From Nonomuraea turcica (lineage in GTDB: Bacteria > Actinomycetota > Actinomycetes > Streptosporangiales > Streptosporangiaceae): a stretch of 64,000 nucleotides of DNA. Below the pieces are notes generated by a model, which searched no databases, was not told the origin of the DNA, and was given only the letters and a program-made list of their open reading frames with translations. This document shows, piece after piece, positions 48,971 through 58,727 of this stretch. The stretch spans positions 1 to 64,000 of the forward strand of contig NZ_JAUZQF010000012.1 of the NCBI RefSeq assembly GCF_030718205.1. Direction: 5' to 3'. Numbering within the stretch: the first letter of the stretch is position 1; each line of letters begins with the position of its first letter. The translations under genes and the position numbers were made by a program.

Positions 48971-49933
48971 ATGTCCATCACCTGGGTCATGACGCCGGAG
49001 GACGTGGCGCGCATCCGGTTCGCGTTCTCCCCGATGTGGGAGCTCGTGGCCAGCTTGCGCACCCTCCAGCAGCCCGCCAGGCACTCGATCCACCTGCCAT
49101 GGCTCAAGGCCGTCCGTCACCGGCTGGCCGGTCTCGACCTGGCCGAGCTGTTCGCGCTCGTGCCGCCGGCCGGCTACATCGCCGACTTCGTCACCCCGCC
49201 GCCCGACACGCCGATGCCGGACTTCGCCGCCGAGCTCGACCGGGTCAGGAACGCGCCGCCCGAGCGGGCCGAGCTGGAGGCGGCGAGAGTGCGGGGAACC
49301 GACCGGTCCGTGCTGGAGCGGTTCATTGCTGACCCCGAGGCCGGCGTGGCCAGAGTGGCGAACACGCTTCAGGCGTACTGGGAGTCATGCTTCTCCGAGT
49401 ACTGGCCCCGCGTGTACGCCCTGCTCGAACGCGACGTCCTGCGCCGCTCGCGGCAGCTGGCCCAGGGCGGCGCCAGCGCGCTGTTCGCCGGGCTCGACCC
49501 CACCGTGGTCTGGACGGGGGAGCGGCTGCTCATCGAACGGCACCACTGCGAGGTCAGCGGCCTGCACGGCGACGGGCTCGTGCTGCTGCCCAGCGCCTTC
49601 TGGGGCCCGGCGGTGGCGGTCATGTCGGCGCCGTACCAGTCGATGCTCGTCTACCCCGTGCACGGCGTCGGCACCTTGTGGGAGCAGGGCGCGCCGCCCG
49701 CGCCCGGCGCGCTGGCGGCGCTGATCGGCCGTAGCCGGGCGCAGATCCTGCTCGCGCTGGCGGAGCCCAGCACCACCTCCGCGCTCGCCGTCCGCATGTC
49801 GCTCACGCCGGGCGCGGTCAGCCAGCACCTCGGCGTGCTCAGCGGCGGCGGGCTCACGGTCGGGATGCGGGTCGGTAAGCAGGTCGTCTACCGCCGCACC
49901 CCGACCGGCGACACGCTCGCCGGTCAGGCGTGA
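48971..49933 (+). CDS. DUF5937 / ArsR-type winged-helix regulator
   Basis: A 320-residue protein. The N-terminal 230 residues match the DUF5937 pattern I know from actinobacterial regulators (RIRFAFSPMWELVASLRTLQQPARHSIHLPWL, GLDLAELFALVPPAGYIADFVTPPP, GDGLVLLPSAFWGPAVAVM). The C-terminal 75 residues are an ArsR-like winged helix (LIGRSRAQILLALAEPSTTSALAVRMSLTPGAVSQHLGVLSGGGLTVGMRVGKQVVYRRT). The ligand is unknown. ATG 48971 has AAAAGG just upstream. Divergent from the MFS gene, 59 bp apart, suggesting control of that pump. Typical of actinomycete single-target regulators. Confidence 0.85.
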   Translation: MSITWVMTPEDVARIRFAFSPMWELVASLRTLQQPARHSIHLPWLKAVRHRLAGLDLAELFALVPPAGYIADFVTPPPDTPMPDFAAELDRVRNAPPERAELEAARVRGTDRSVLERFIADPEAGVARVANTLQAYWESCFSEYWPRVYALLERDVLRRSRQLAQGGASALFAGLDPTVVWTGERLLIERHHCEVSGLHGDGLVLLPSAFWGPAVAVMSAPYQSMLVYPVHGVGTLWEQGAPPAPGALAALIGRSRAQILLALAEPSTTSALAVRMSLTPGAVSQHLGVLSGGGLTVGMRVGKQVVYRRTPTGDTLAGQA

Positions 49934-49960
49934 GCGGCCGCCGCGCGAGCCGCTCGCCGG

Positions 49961-50947
49961 TCAGGCGTAGCGCGTGGACTCCAGCAGCCAGTCCAGGTGC
50001 GCGCGGGGCGCCGCCAGATAGGCGCAGGCCACCTTGCTGACGTCCCTCGCCGCCTTGGGCGCCAGATCGTCCAGCGGCAGCCGCCTGGCCGCCGCCTGCA
50101 TGTCCTCGCAGCGCCGGACGATCCTGTCCAGCACCCAGCCCGTCGCCTCCCGCTCGCTCAGCCCGAGCTGGCGCATCGCCAGCACGACGAAGTTGTGCAC
50201 GTCGCCGTGCTCCTTCGGCCGCGAGGCCACGTCGTTGCACCAGGCGGTGACGTCGCTGCAGGCGTTCACCAGTTGCTGCCAGGGCTCGGACTCATGCACC
50301 CAGGCCGGCACCTCCACCCGCAGGCACGGCTCGACCAGGTCGTACAGGTACGGCCCCACCGTGCCCCTGCGCAGCGCCGGGTACTCCTCCAGCGTCGGCA
50401 TCCGGCCCGCCGCCCGGTTGTCGGCCTCGGTACGGCAGGCGTCGTGCTGGCGTTGCAGGCCCACCGCGAACCTGGCCCGCCACCGGTCGCTCATCCGCAC
50501 GCTCGTCACCCGCCACAGGTCCGCGAACGCCGCCTCCAGCGGGTGGCGCACCGCCCCCTTGAGCATGCCGGTGAAGACTTCCAGCCGGCACTCGCCCTCG
50601 TCCAGCTCGTCGTCCAGGTGGAACAGCCACGTCAGCCACTGCGCGAACAACGCCGCCGCCGCCGCGTCGAACTCGGCGAACGCCCGGCCCGCCATCCGGT
50701 GGAAGCCGACGCCGGGATCGGCCCGCAGGCCCGTCCTCCTGGCCCAGTCGATGACAGCGGCCTCGATCGCGTACACGGCCGGGTGCATCCGGCACGGCTG
50801 AGCCATCGCCGGCACGCGTTCGATGAGCGGCAGCAGCGCGAGGGCCGCGGCGCCGCCCCGGCGCGGCAGCGGCATCATCGAGGTCAGCACGGAACGCAGC
50901 GCGGTGCGCACCGTGGCGAACACGGTGGTCGTCATCGTGATGCTCAC
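49961..50947 (-). CDS. class I terpene synthase
   Basis: A 328-residue bacterial terpene cyclase. The aspartate-rich metal motif is DDELDE (residues 112-117, in FHLDDELDEGECR). The NSE triad motif is NDVASRPKEHGD (from residue 238, Asn238, Ser242, Glu246). A C-terminal Arg-Tyr (ESTRYA) is conserved. These bind three Mg ions and the pyrophosphate of farnesyl or geranyl diphosphate; product cannot be predicted. GTG 50947 overlaps the stop of the upstream EF-hand gene (GTGA), so translation is probably coupled; ATG 50935 is an alternative. No P450, prenyl synthase or other tailoring gene is adjacent. Confidence 0.88.
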   Translation of the reverse strand: MSITMTTTVFATVRTALRSVLTSMMPLPRRGGAAALALLPLIERVPAMAQPCRMHPAVYAIEAAVIDWARRTGLRADPGVGFHRMAGRAFAEFDAAAAALFAQWLTWLFHLDDELDEGECRLEVFTGMLKGAVRHPLEAAFADLWRVTSVRMSDRWRARFAVGLQRQHDACRTEADNRAAGRMPTLEEYPALRRGTVGPYLYDLVEPCLRVEVPAWVHESEPWQQLVNACSDVTAWCNDVASRPKEHGDVHNFVVLAMRQLGLSEREATGWVLDRIVRRCEDMQAAARRLPLDDLAPKAARDVSKVACAYLAAPRAHLDWLLESTRYA

Positions 50948-51489
50948 AGGGGACCGAAAAGCCAGTTGCCGGCGGCATTCGGGTCGTCGCTGCGGTAGTA
51001 CTCGGAGGCCGCCGCGACCAGCCCGTCCACGGTCAGCGTGCCCCTGTCCGCCCGGTCGAGCCGGTCGAACGCCTCCTCCACGTCGTCGTAGGCGACGCCG
51101 AACGCGCACAACATGGTGCGGAACTCGGCGAGGTCGATCTCGCCGTCCCGATCGCCGTCGCACAGCTCCGCCACCGCCACCGTCGCCGGCCTGAACACCG
51201 GCTCGTACTGATCGCCGATGACGAACGCGGCCGTCATGGCGGTGCGGAAGTCCGGGCGCGCGATGCCGGAGTCGCCGTCGCGCTCCAGCGCCTTCGCCAG
51301 AGCGGACCAGATGCCGTCGAAGCTGTCGACGAGGCTAGCCCCGGTGACCGACGTGGGGGACTCCCCGAAGCCCACCAGGATGCGGGCGCCCAGCCCCAGC
51401 AAGTCCTCACGCTCGACGACGCCGTAACCGCTCGCGTCGATGTGGTCGAACGCCCGATCGAGCTTGTGATTGAGCAGGTCGATAGCCAC
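50944..51489 (-). CDS. EF-hand calcium-binding protein
   Basis: A 181-residue calmodulin-like protein. The canonical loop is DGDRDGEIDLAE (residues 111-122), with a second good loop ERDGDSGIARPD (69-80). Two degenerate loops (starting near 18 and 145) make the usual four-EF-hand set of actinobacterial proteins such as calerythrin. No signal peptide, so cytoplasmic. GTG 51489 is preferred because GGGAGG lies 5 nt upstream and the helix starts at once; the longer frame upstream is not coding-like. Its TGA overlaps the terpene synthase GTG. Calcium buffering or calcium sensing is expected; a role in controlling the cyclase is speculation. Confidence 0.85.
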   Translation of the reverse strand: MAIDLLNHKLDRAFDHIDASGYGVVEREDLLGLGARILVGFGESPTSVTGASLVDSFDGIWSALAKALERDGDSGIARPDFRTAMTAAFVIGDQYEPVFRPATVAVAELCDGDRDGEIDLAEFRTMLCAFGVAYDDVEEAFDRLDRADRGTLTVDGLVAAASEYYRSDDPNAAGNWLFGPL

Positions 51490-51584
51490 CAATGCCTCCC
51501 CCGAGACTGACTGCGTGATCACAGTAAGGCGGGGCGGGGGCTTTGTCAGCGAGGCACGCACCGGCTTGTTCACCGGCACCCCCC

Positions 51585-51635
51585 GTAACGTGTGCGAAAC
51601 ACGGACACGGCATCCTGGTAGGAGACCTGTACTGT
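51585..51635 (+). promoter_or_regulatory. GlnR-type box and promoter of glnA2
   Basis: GTAAC (51585-51589), six bases, GAAAC (51596-51600) matches the GlnR consensus gTnAC-n6-GaAAC. A -10 element TACTGT (51630-51635) follows, so the box centre lies near -50 from the expected start of transcription, a typical activator position. Confidence 0.6.
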
Positions 51636-51652
51636 CTTCATGAGGGGATGCC

Positions 51653-53014
51653 TTGGACCGCCAGCAGGAGTTCGTGCTCCGCACGCTCGAGGAACGCGAC
51701 ATCCGGTTCATCCGGCTCTGGTTCACCGACGTTCTCGGCTTCCTCAAGTCCGTCGCCATCGCACCGGCCGAGCTCGAGGGGGCCTTCGCCGAGGGCATCG
51801 GCTTCGACGGCTCCGCCATCGAGGGCTTCGCCCGCGTCTACGAGTCCGACATGCTCGCCAAGCCGGACCCGTCGACGTTCCAGATCCTGCCCTGGCGCAG
51901 CGAGACGCCGGGTGCCGCGCGCATTTTCTGTGACATTCTCATGCCGGACGGCTCGCCGTCGCACGCCGACCCGCGCTGGGTGCTCAAGCGCACCCTCGCC
52001 AAGTGCGCCGACATGGGCTTCACGTTCTACACCCACCCAGAGATCGAGTTCTTCCTGCTGAAGAACCGGCCCGAGACCGGCGAGCGGCCCGAGCCCATCG
52101 ACTCCGGCGGCTACTTCGACCACACGCCGCACAGCTCCGGGCACGACTTCCGGCGCCAGGCGATCATGATGCTCGAGTCGATGGGCATCTCCGTCGAGTT
52201 CAGCCACCACGAGGGCGCACCCGGCCAGCAGGAGATCGACCTGCGCTACGCCGACGCGCTCACCACGGCCGACAACATCATGACCTTCCGGCTGGTCATG
52301 AAGGAGGTCGCGCTCGAGCAGGGCATCTGGGCCTCGTTCATGCCCAAGCCGTTCACCGAGCACCCCGGCTCCGGCATGCACACCCACATGTCGCTGTTCG
52401 AGGGCGACAGGAACGCCTTCTACGAAGCCGGCTCCGACTACCGGCTGTCCAAGATCGGGCGCTCGTTCATCGCCGGGCTGCTCAAGCACGCCGCCGAGAT
52501 CACCGCCATCACCAACCAGTGGGTCAACTCCTACAAGCGGCTGTGGGGCGGCGCCGAGGCCATCGCGGGCCAGGGCGGCGAGGCGCCCTCCTACGTGTGC
52601 TGGGGCCACAACAACCGCTCGGCCCTGGTGCGGGTGCCGATGTACAAGCCGCACAAGGGCGGCTCGACGCGCATCGAGTTCCGCTCCCTCGACTCGGCGT
52701 GCAACCCCTACCTGGCGTTCGCGCTGATCCTCGCGGCCGGGCTGAAGGGCATCGAGGAAGGCTACGAGCTGCCGCCCGCGGCCGAGGACAACGTCTGGAC
52801 GCTGACCAGCGCCGAGCGGCGGGCCCTCGGCATCCAGCCGCTGCCCGGCTCGCTCAACGACGCGATCGAGGTCATGGAGCGCAGCGAGCTGGTGGCCGAG
52901 ACGCTGGGCGAGCACGTCTTCGACTTCTTCCTGCGTAACAAGCGGTCGGAGTGGCGCGAATACCGCCGCCACGTGACGGAGTTCGAGCTCGGCCGCTACC
53001 TGCCGGTCCTCTGA
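51653..53014 (+). CDS. glnA2: glutamine synthetase-like enzyme GlnA2
   Basis: A 453-residue glutamine synthetase fold. It opens DRQQEFVLRTLEERDIRFIRLWFTDVLGFLKSVAIAPAE. Metal and substrate motifs: EFFLL, HHEGAPGQQEID, GSGMHTHMSLF, NSYKRL and the adenylylation-loop-like C-terminal MERSELVAETLGEHVFDFFL. It is strikingly close, from memory, to Streptomyces coelicolor GlnA2, which has been reported as a gamma-glutamylpolyamine synthetase in polyamine detoxification rather than an ammonia-assimilating enzyme. TTG 51653 has GAGGGG 7 nt upstream. Its promoter has a GlnR-type box. Whether the product is a glutamine or polyamine enzyme needs biochemical evidence; the name follows similarity. Confidence 0.88.
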   Translation: MDRQQEFVLRTLEERDIRFIRLWFTDVLGFLKSVAIAPAELEGAFAEGIGFDGSAIEGFARVYESDMLAKPDPSTFQILPWRSETPGAARIFCDILMPDGSPSHADPRWVLKRTLAKCADMGFTFYTHPEIEFFLLKNRPETGERPEPIDSGGYFDHTPHSSGHDFRRQAIMMLESMGISVEFSHHEGAPGQQEIDLRYADALTTADNIMTFRLVMKEVALEQGIWASFMPKPFTEHPGSGMHTHMSLFEGDRNAFYEAGSDYRLSKIGRSFIAGLLKHAAEITAITNQWVNSYKRLWGGAEAIAGQGGEAPSYVCWGHNNRSALVRVPMYKPHKGGSTRIEFRSLDSACNPYLAFALILAAGLKGIEEGYELPPAAEDNVWTLTSAERRALGIQPLPGSLNDAIEVMERSELVAETLGEHVFDFFLRNKRSEWREYRRHVTEFELGRYLPVL

Positions 53015-53033
53015 CCCGCGTGCGCTGACGGCC

Positions 53034-53063
53034 GCCCGGCGCTCATGGACACGTGCGCCGGGC
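53034..53063. terminator. bidirectional hairpin between glnA2 and the GNAT gene
   Basis: GCCCGGCGC (53034-53042) and GCGCCGGGC (53055-53063) form a perfect 9-bp stem with a 12-nt loop between two convergent stop codons. No T-run. Confidence 0.65.
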
Positions 53064-53070
53064 CGCTCGC

Positions 53071-53514
53071 TCAGCGGCGGTGGGACATGATGATCAGGTC
53101 ATCGTCCGCCACCGCATGGGTGACGGAGAAGCCCTCCGACTCGTAGAGCGCCCGGGCGCGCCGGTTGGCCGCCCGGACGTCCAGCCAGACGCGCCCGGCG
53201 CCGTGGTGTTCGTAGGCGCGGGCGAGCGCCGCCCTGAGCAGCGCCCGCCCCTGAGCAGCGCAGCGCCGCCCCGGATCGACCACCATCCTGCGCAACTCGA
53301 TGACACCGTCCCCGCCGCTCAGCCCGGCCAGCACCGCGAACCCCGCCACCGCGCCGTCGTGCTCGGCGACGACGTGATCCTGATCCGGGTCGGCCAGCGC
53401 ACGCTCGTGCCAGGCCAGGCCCGTCTTGCCCAGCCACGCCGCCGTGTCGCGGTCATCCTCCCAGGCGGTGAGCAGCGGCAGGTCCTCGGCCGTGGCGGGA
53501 CGGATCATCGACAT
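53071..53514 (-). CDS. GNAT-family N-acetyltransferase
   Basis: A 147-residue acetyltransferase. The acetyl-CoA loop is RRMVVDPGRRCAAQGRALLRAAL (residues about 73-95; R-x-x-G-x-G/A pattern), preceded by VAGFAVLAGLSGGDGVIELR and followed by RVWLDVRAANRRARALYESEGFSVTH, the usual strand 5 and YxxxGF of RimI-like members. Substrate cannot be assigned. Start ATG 53514. It is in the same direction as the YCII gene 21 bp upstream and probably co-transcribed. Convergent with glnA2. Confidence 0.88.
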   Translation of the reverse strand: MSMIRPATAEDLPLLTAWEDDRDTAAWLGKTGLAWHERALADPDQDHVVAEHDGAVAGFAVLAGLSGGDGVIELRRMVVDPGRRCAAQGRALLRAALARAYEHHGAGRVWLDVRAANRRARALYESEGFSVTHAVADDDLIIMSHRR

Positions 53515-53535
53515 GCGGGCAGGATAGCCAGCCGA

Positions 53536-53883
53536 TCACTCGCCTTGGAACTCGCGGACCTCGACCGGGAGCAGCGCCACCGCCTCTGCCATCTTGCGGC
53601 CCCACTCAAGCGCCGTCTCCATGTCGGGCGCCTGGATGATCGTGAACCCGCCGATGTGCTCCTTGCCCTCCGTGTACGGCCCGTCGGTGGTGAAGGCCTC
53701 GCCGGCCCGCATCCGGATCACGCGCGCCTGGTCGGCGGGCTGCAGCCCGCCGGAGAAGACCCACGCGCCGGCGTCCTTCATCTCCTTGTCGAGGGCGTTG
53801 AGGTCCTGCATGATCGGGTCCAGGATCTCGGGTGCCGGCGGCGGCCCGTCGCCCTGGTAGATGGTGAGCACGTACTGCTTCAT
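53536..53883 (-). CDS. YCII-domain protein
   Basis: A 115-residue protein of the YCII/DGPF family: MKQYVLTIYQGDGPP at the start and GEAFTTDGPYTEGKEHIGGFTIIQAPDMETALEWGRK, with the conserved DGPYTEGKE motif. YCII proteins are small ferredoxin-fold proteins of unclear activity; in actinomycetes they often sit beside ECF sigma factors, though no such gene is adjacent here. ATG 53883 has GGAAAGGA upstream; in-frame GTG/ATG further upstream (53910) is not supported. A terminator for the subtilase gene lies just upstream. Confidence 0.85.
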   Translation of the reverse strand: MKQYVLTIYQGDGPPPAPEILDPIMQDLNALDKEMKDAGAWVFSGGLQPADQARVIRMRAGEAFTTDGPYTEGKEHIGGFTIIQAPDMETALEWGRKMAEAVALLPVEVREFQGE

Positions 53884-53954
53884 GGATGTTTCCTTTCCTT
53901 CAGATCTCACCCCTTACACGAACGACGTCCGCCCGGATCGACACCCGGGAACGA

Positions 53955-53989
53955 AAAAGCGGGTCACGTCATCGACGTGACCCGCTTTT
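53955..53989 (-). terminator. intrinsic terminator of the subtilase gene
   Basis: AAAAGCGGGTCACGTC (53955-53970) and GACGTGACCCGCTTTT (53974-53989) form a perfect 16-bp stem with a 3-nt loop. On the minus strand it ends in five T residues, 10 nt after the subtilase stop. A strong intrinsic terminator. Confidence 0.9.
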
Positions 53990-53998
53990 CGGAAACTT

Positions 53999-55960
<1,962 letters not shown>

Positions 55961-56125
55961 AGGACCTCCGGGGGGTTGAGGGGACCCACCCATCAGCGGA
56001 CATGCGGGCATGCGAGCAGAGCTCAGCGACGCCCGCGCTTCCCCGTGGCTGATGTTGGAACGCTTCCCCGCTTATGTCTGAGCGGCAAGCGTATGGAGTG
56101 ACCGGAGAAAACGGTGGGAATGAGG

Positions 56126-56728
56126 TTATTCCGTTATGTGGAAATCTTGGTGTGTTGAATTGCCGGTCGGGCCGTCGAAGACGATGGATCCCAGGAGGGC
56201 GGCCTCGGCGCGGTCGAGGATGCGGGCGCCGGAGGCCGGGGCCGGGTCACCGTTCTTGACCCGCGCCACCAGGTCCCCCCACCTGCGCTGGTGGCGGGCG
56301 AACGTGCGGGGCGCGACCACCCTGCCCCTGGCTCGCTGCCCGGCCAGCGCCGCCTCCGCCGGGGCGTCCAGCAGGAGCAGGTGGAAGGCGGCGCCGTGGC
56401 GGCGGGCCAGCCAGGCGAAGCCGCGCAGCACGTACGGGCCGCAGCCCCGGTTGTGGGCGATGACCGACTGCCCGCCGGCCAGCGCGCGGCGGATGCGGGT
56501 CAGGTGGGTGACGAAGACGACGGCGCGGCGCAGCGGATAGGGGGCCCAGGTCATGCGGCCGTCCCAGTGGCGCCGGGACTGCGAGGAGTCGATCACCATG
56601 ACCATGTCCCTCACGACGGGCGCGCTCTCCGCGCCGTGCAACCCGTACAGGCGTTGCAGCAGGGTGGTCTTGCCCGCGCCGGGGAGCCCGGTCAGGATGA
56701 CCAAGGACCCGGACGGGTAGCGCACCAT
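56126..56728 (-). CDS. AAA/kinase-like P-loop protein (zeta-toxin-like fold)
   Basis: A 200-residue P-loop NTPase. Walker A is LTGLPGAGKTTLLQRL (residues about 10-25). Later motifs VIAHNRGCGPYVLRGFAWLARRHGAAFHLLLLDAP and GQRARGRVVAPRTFARHQRRWGDLVARV resemble the AAA_33/chloramphenicol- and zeta-toxin-like kinases, where an Arg-rich lid closes over a small substrate. Substrate unknown. ATG 56728 is preferred; the frame is open back to 56782. No antitoxin-like gene is next to it. The gene stands alone between the subtilase and the potassium channel gene. The 165 bp to the subtilase hold no gene. Confidence 0.7.
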   Translation of the reverse strand: MVRYPSGSLVILTGLPGAGKTTLLQRLYGLHGAESAPVVRDMVMVIDSSQSRRHWDGRMTWAPYPLRRAVVFVTHLTRIRRALAGGQSVIAHNRGCGPYVLRGFAWLARRHGAAFHLLLLDAPAEAALAGQRARGRVVAPRTFARHQRRWGDLVARVKNGDPAPASGARILDRAEAALLGSIVFDGPTGNSTHQDFHITE

Positions 56729-56857
56729 CGCGCCCTGCACAGGCTCACTTCGCACGGATCCGTGTCCCCTTCTTCCGATCACGCTGGCAACTTCTCTCCG
56801 ATCACGCCGGCAACGCCCAGCCTCGCCGAGGCAGCAAGCTGGCGCGCACCTTAGAGG

Positions 56858-57625
56858 TTATGAATTCAACCGGGCGGTGAGCGTGGCCAGTTCGTCGCGC
56901 AGCGCGCCGTGGGTGTGGGCGAGCTCGACCAGCGCCTTGCGGGTCTCGGCCAGTTCGGCGGCGATCTGGGCGAGCTCGGCCTCGGTACGGCGCTCCAGCG
57001 CCGCCGTGCGCTCGAACCGCTCGACGAACCAGGAGGCGATGGCGGCGGTGACGACGCCGGCCAAGGCGATGCCGGCGATCATCAGGCCGGACGCCACCAT
57101 GCGGCCCTCGGCGGTGACCGGGAAGCGGTCGCCGTACCCGACGGTGGTCATCGTGGTGAGCGACCACCACAGCGCGTCGCCGATGGTCTTGATGTTGCTG
57201 TCGGGGATGTCACGTTCCACGTCGAGCACGGCGATGCTGCCGACCATGCACAGGAACAGCGCTGTGCCCGTCACGTACACGACGGCACGCAGGCGCAGCG
57301 GGAGCTGTACACGTTCGGCGATGACCTGGAGCAGCAGCAGTGCCCGCAGCAACCACAGCGGCCGCAGGAGGGGGAGGAGGACGACCAGGAGCGAGGGGAT
57401 GTTCCTGAGGAGGAAGCGCAGCCGGCGGGGCGCGAGGGCGACGCGGATCAGATAGTCGGCGGTGAACAGGGCCCAGGTGGTGACCTGGACATACCAGAAG
57501 GCCTTGTGCGCGGCGGGAGACAGGTCGGGGACGAGGACGGGGATCGCCCAGCTCAAGAGGAACCCCGTGCCGATGGCGAGGAGCGCCACGCTGGTGCGTC
57601 GCTCCCAGGAGGTCAGCCGGTCCAT
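56858..57625 (-). CDS. voltage-gated-like potassium channel
   Basis: A 255-residue six-TM potassium channel. The selectivity filter TTMTTVGYGDRFP lies at about residues 155-167. The S4 region (ALAPRRLRFLLRNIPSLLVVLLPLLRPLWLLRALLLLQVI, about 66-108) has several arginines, so some voltage dependence is possible. After the last helix a long coiled-coil tail (AALERRTEAELAQIAAELAETRKALVELAHTHGALRDELATL) should tetramerise the subunits. ATG 57625 is used; the frame extends to 57640. It stands alone with a 348-bp region upstream. Confidence 0.88.
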   Translation of the reverse strand: MDRLTSWERRTSVALLAIGTGFLLSWAIPVLVPDLSPAAHKAFWYVQVTTWALFTADYLIRVALAPRRLRFLLRNIPSLLVVLLPLLRPLWLLRALLLLQVIAERVQLPLRLRAVVYVTGTALFLCMVGSIAVLDVERDIPDSNIKTIGDALWWSLTTMTTVGYGDRFPVTAEGRMVASGLMIAGIALAGVVTAAIASWFVERFERTAALERRTEAELAQIAAELAETRKALVELAHTHGALRDELATLTARLNS

Positions 57626-57690
57626 GCGGACAGTCTGCACCGGTCGGCCCGTATTAGGGGGATTGGTCGCGACACGCGGGATTTCCGGGC

Positions 57691-57755
57691 TAAAGTACGG
57701 GCAACGCCTTGATCGGCCTCACATCGGGATCGCTCCCGGAGTGAGGCCGATTTTC
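57691..57755 (+). ncRNA. possible small RNA or orphan terminator in the 348-bp gap
   Basis: A TAAAGT -10-like element (57691-57696) is followed by an 11-bp stem, ATCGGCCTCAC (57712-57722) and GTGAGGCCGAT (57741-57751). An inner stem lies in the loop, and TTTTCG follows. No plus-strand gene ends upstream, so this terminator-like structure has no obvious gene. The 57756-57973 stretch contains only AT-richer promoter-like DNA (TAAAATTGG, TTTATGGTATTTCC) for the next gene. No -35 box is convincing. Confidence 0.35.
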
Positions 57756-57973
57756 GTTGCTTCTGACCCTTGAGTCACGCTTGTGCCATGTGCGGTGCCT
57801 AACCTCATGGTGAGGGTGGGGAAGTTTCGGACCCGGTCGAGGCGTTATGGGAGGGGTACGGAGCACCCGGCACCCCCGCCCTCTGGGCAAACGGGTGGTC
57901 CAGGTAAAATTGGCCCTCTCTTTATGGTATTTCCGGACTTTGCGCCTCATGTGGCGATATTGGAGGATGTGGC

Positions 57974-58687
57974 ATGACGACGGCTGCCCTGCAGACCGTA
58001 TTGACCGTTCCCCAGCGTTTCCGCGGGCCCGAGGGAGTCGCCAACGGCGGCTGGATCGCGGGCACTATGGCGGAGGCGCTCAACGGTGGTCGATCAGCCG
58101 TCGAGGTCACGCTCCATGCCCCCACACCGCTGGAGACCGAGCTTCGGCTGGAGCACGTCGCCAACTCCGCGTCCCTCTCGCACGACGACAAGCTGCTCGT
58201 CGAGGCCATCCCCGTGGCCGAGGATCTGGAGGGGCCCGGGTTCGTGGCGTTCAACGACGCCGCCCGCGCCGAGGCCGGGTTCGTGGGGCTGAAGGCGCAC
58301 CCGTTCGCCGAGTGCTTCGCGTGCGGGCTGCGCGAGCCGGGTGACGGCCTGCGCATCTTCCCCGGCCCGGTCGAGGGCACGGACCTGGTGGCCGCCGGCT
58401 GGCGGGTGCCGTTCACGGTGTCGGGCGAGGACGGGGTGCCCGCCTCGATCATCGGCGCCGTGCTCGACTGCATCACCGGCTGGGCGCACTTCGGCCCCGG
58501 CGAGACCGCCCTGCTCGGCAGGCTGGCCCTGCAGATGCACCGGCCCGTCCAGCCCGGTGGCCGCTACTCGGTGGTGGCCCGCCCGACCGGCCGCGACGGC
58601 CGCAAGATGTACGGCCAGAGCGCCATCTACGAGATGGACGGCACGCTGGTGGCCGCCGCCCGCGCCACGTGGATCGCTCCACGCTGA
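57974..58687 (+). CDS. hotdog/thioesterase-like protein
   Basis: A 237-residue cytoplasmic protein. The first half includes GPEGVANGGWIAGTMAEAL and AVEVTLHAPTPLETELRLEH, a hotdog-like pattern. It continues AHPFAECFACGLREPGDGLRIFPG, a conserved C-x-x-C-G block seen in a family of actinobacterial acyl-CoA thioesterase-like proteins. The second half (ASIIGAVLDCITGWAHFG, ALQMHRPVQPGGRYSVVARPTG, GQSAIYEMDGTLVAAARATWIAP) reads as a second hotdog unit, so it is a double-hotdog protein. GGAGG lies 7 nt upstream of ATG 57974. Substrate unknown; thioesterase activity is inferred from fold only. Confidence 0.75.
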   Translation: MTTAALQTVLTVPQRFRGPEGVANGGWIAGTMAEALNGGRSAVEVTLHAPTPLETELRLEHVANSASLSHDDKLLVEAIPVAEDLEGPGFVAFNDAARAEAGFVGLKAHPFAECFACGLREPGDGLRIFPGPVEGTDLVAAGWRVPFTVSGEDGVPASIIGAVLDCITGWAHFGPGETALLGRLALQMHRPVQPGGRYSVVARPTGRDGRKMYGQSAIYEMDGTLVAAARATWIAPR

Positions 58688-58727
58688 CCTTACGCCGGCC
58701 ATACAGGCGGTGACCGATCATGCCGCG

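Noticed and set aside
49961..51489. A full terpene biosynthetic cluster
   Set aside because: Only the cyclase and an EF-hand gene are present; no prenyl-diphosphate synthase, P450 or methyltransferase is adjacent.
56126..56728. Zeta-type toxin of a toxin-antitoxin pair
   Set aside because: The P-loop fold fits, but no small antitoxin gene lies beside it, so a toxin claim is not supported.
57756..57973. Riboswitch in the leader of the thioesterase-like gene
   Set aside because: The C/G-rich hairpins near 57870-57905 fit no riboswitch pattern I can recognise, and the gene family is not usually riboswitch-controlled.
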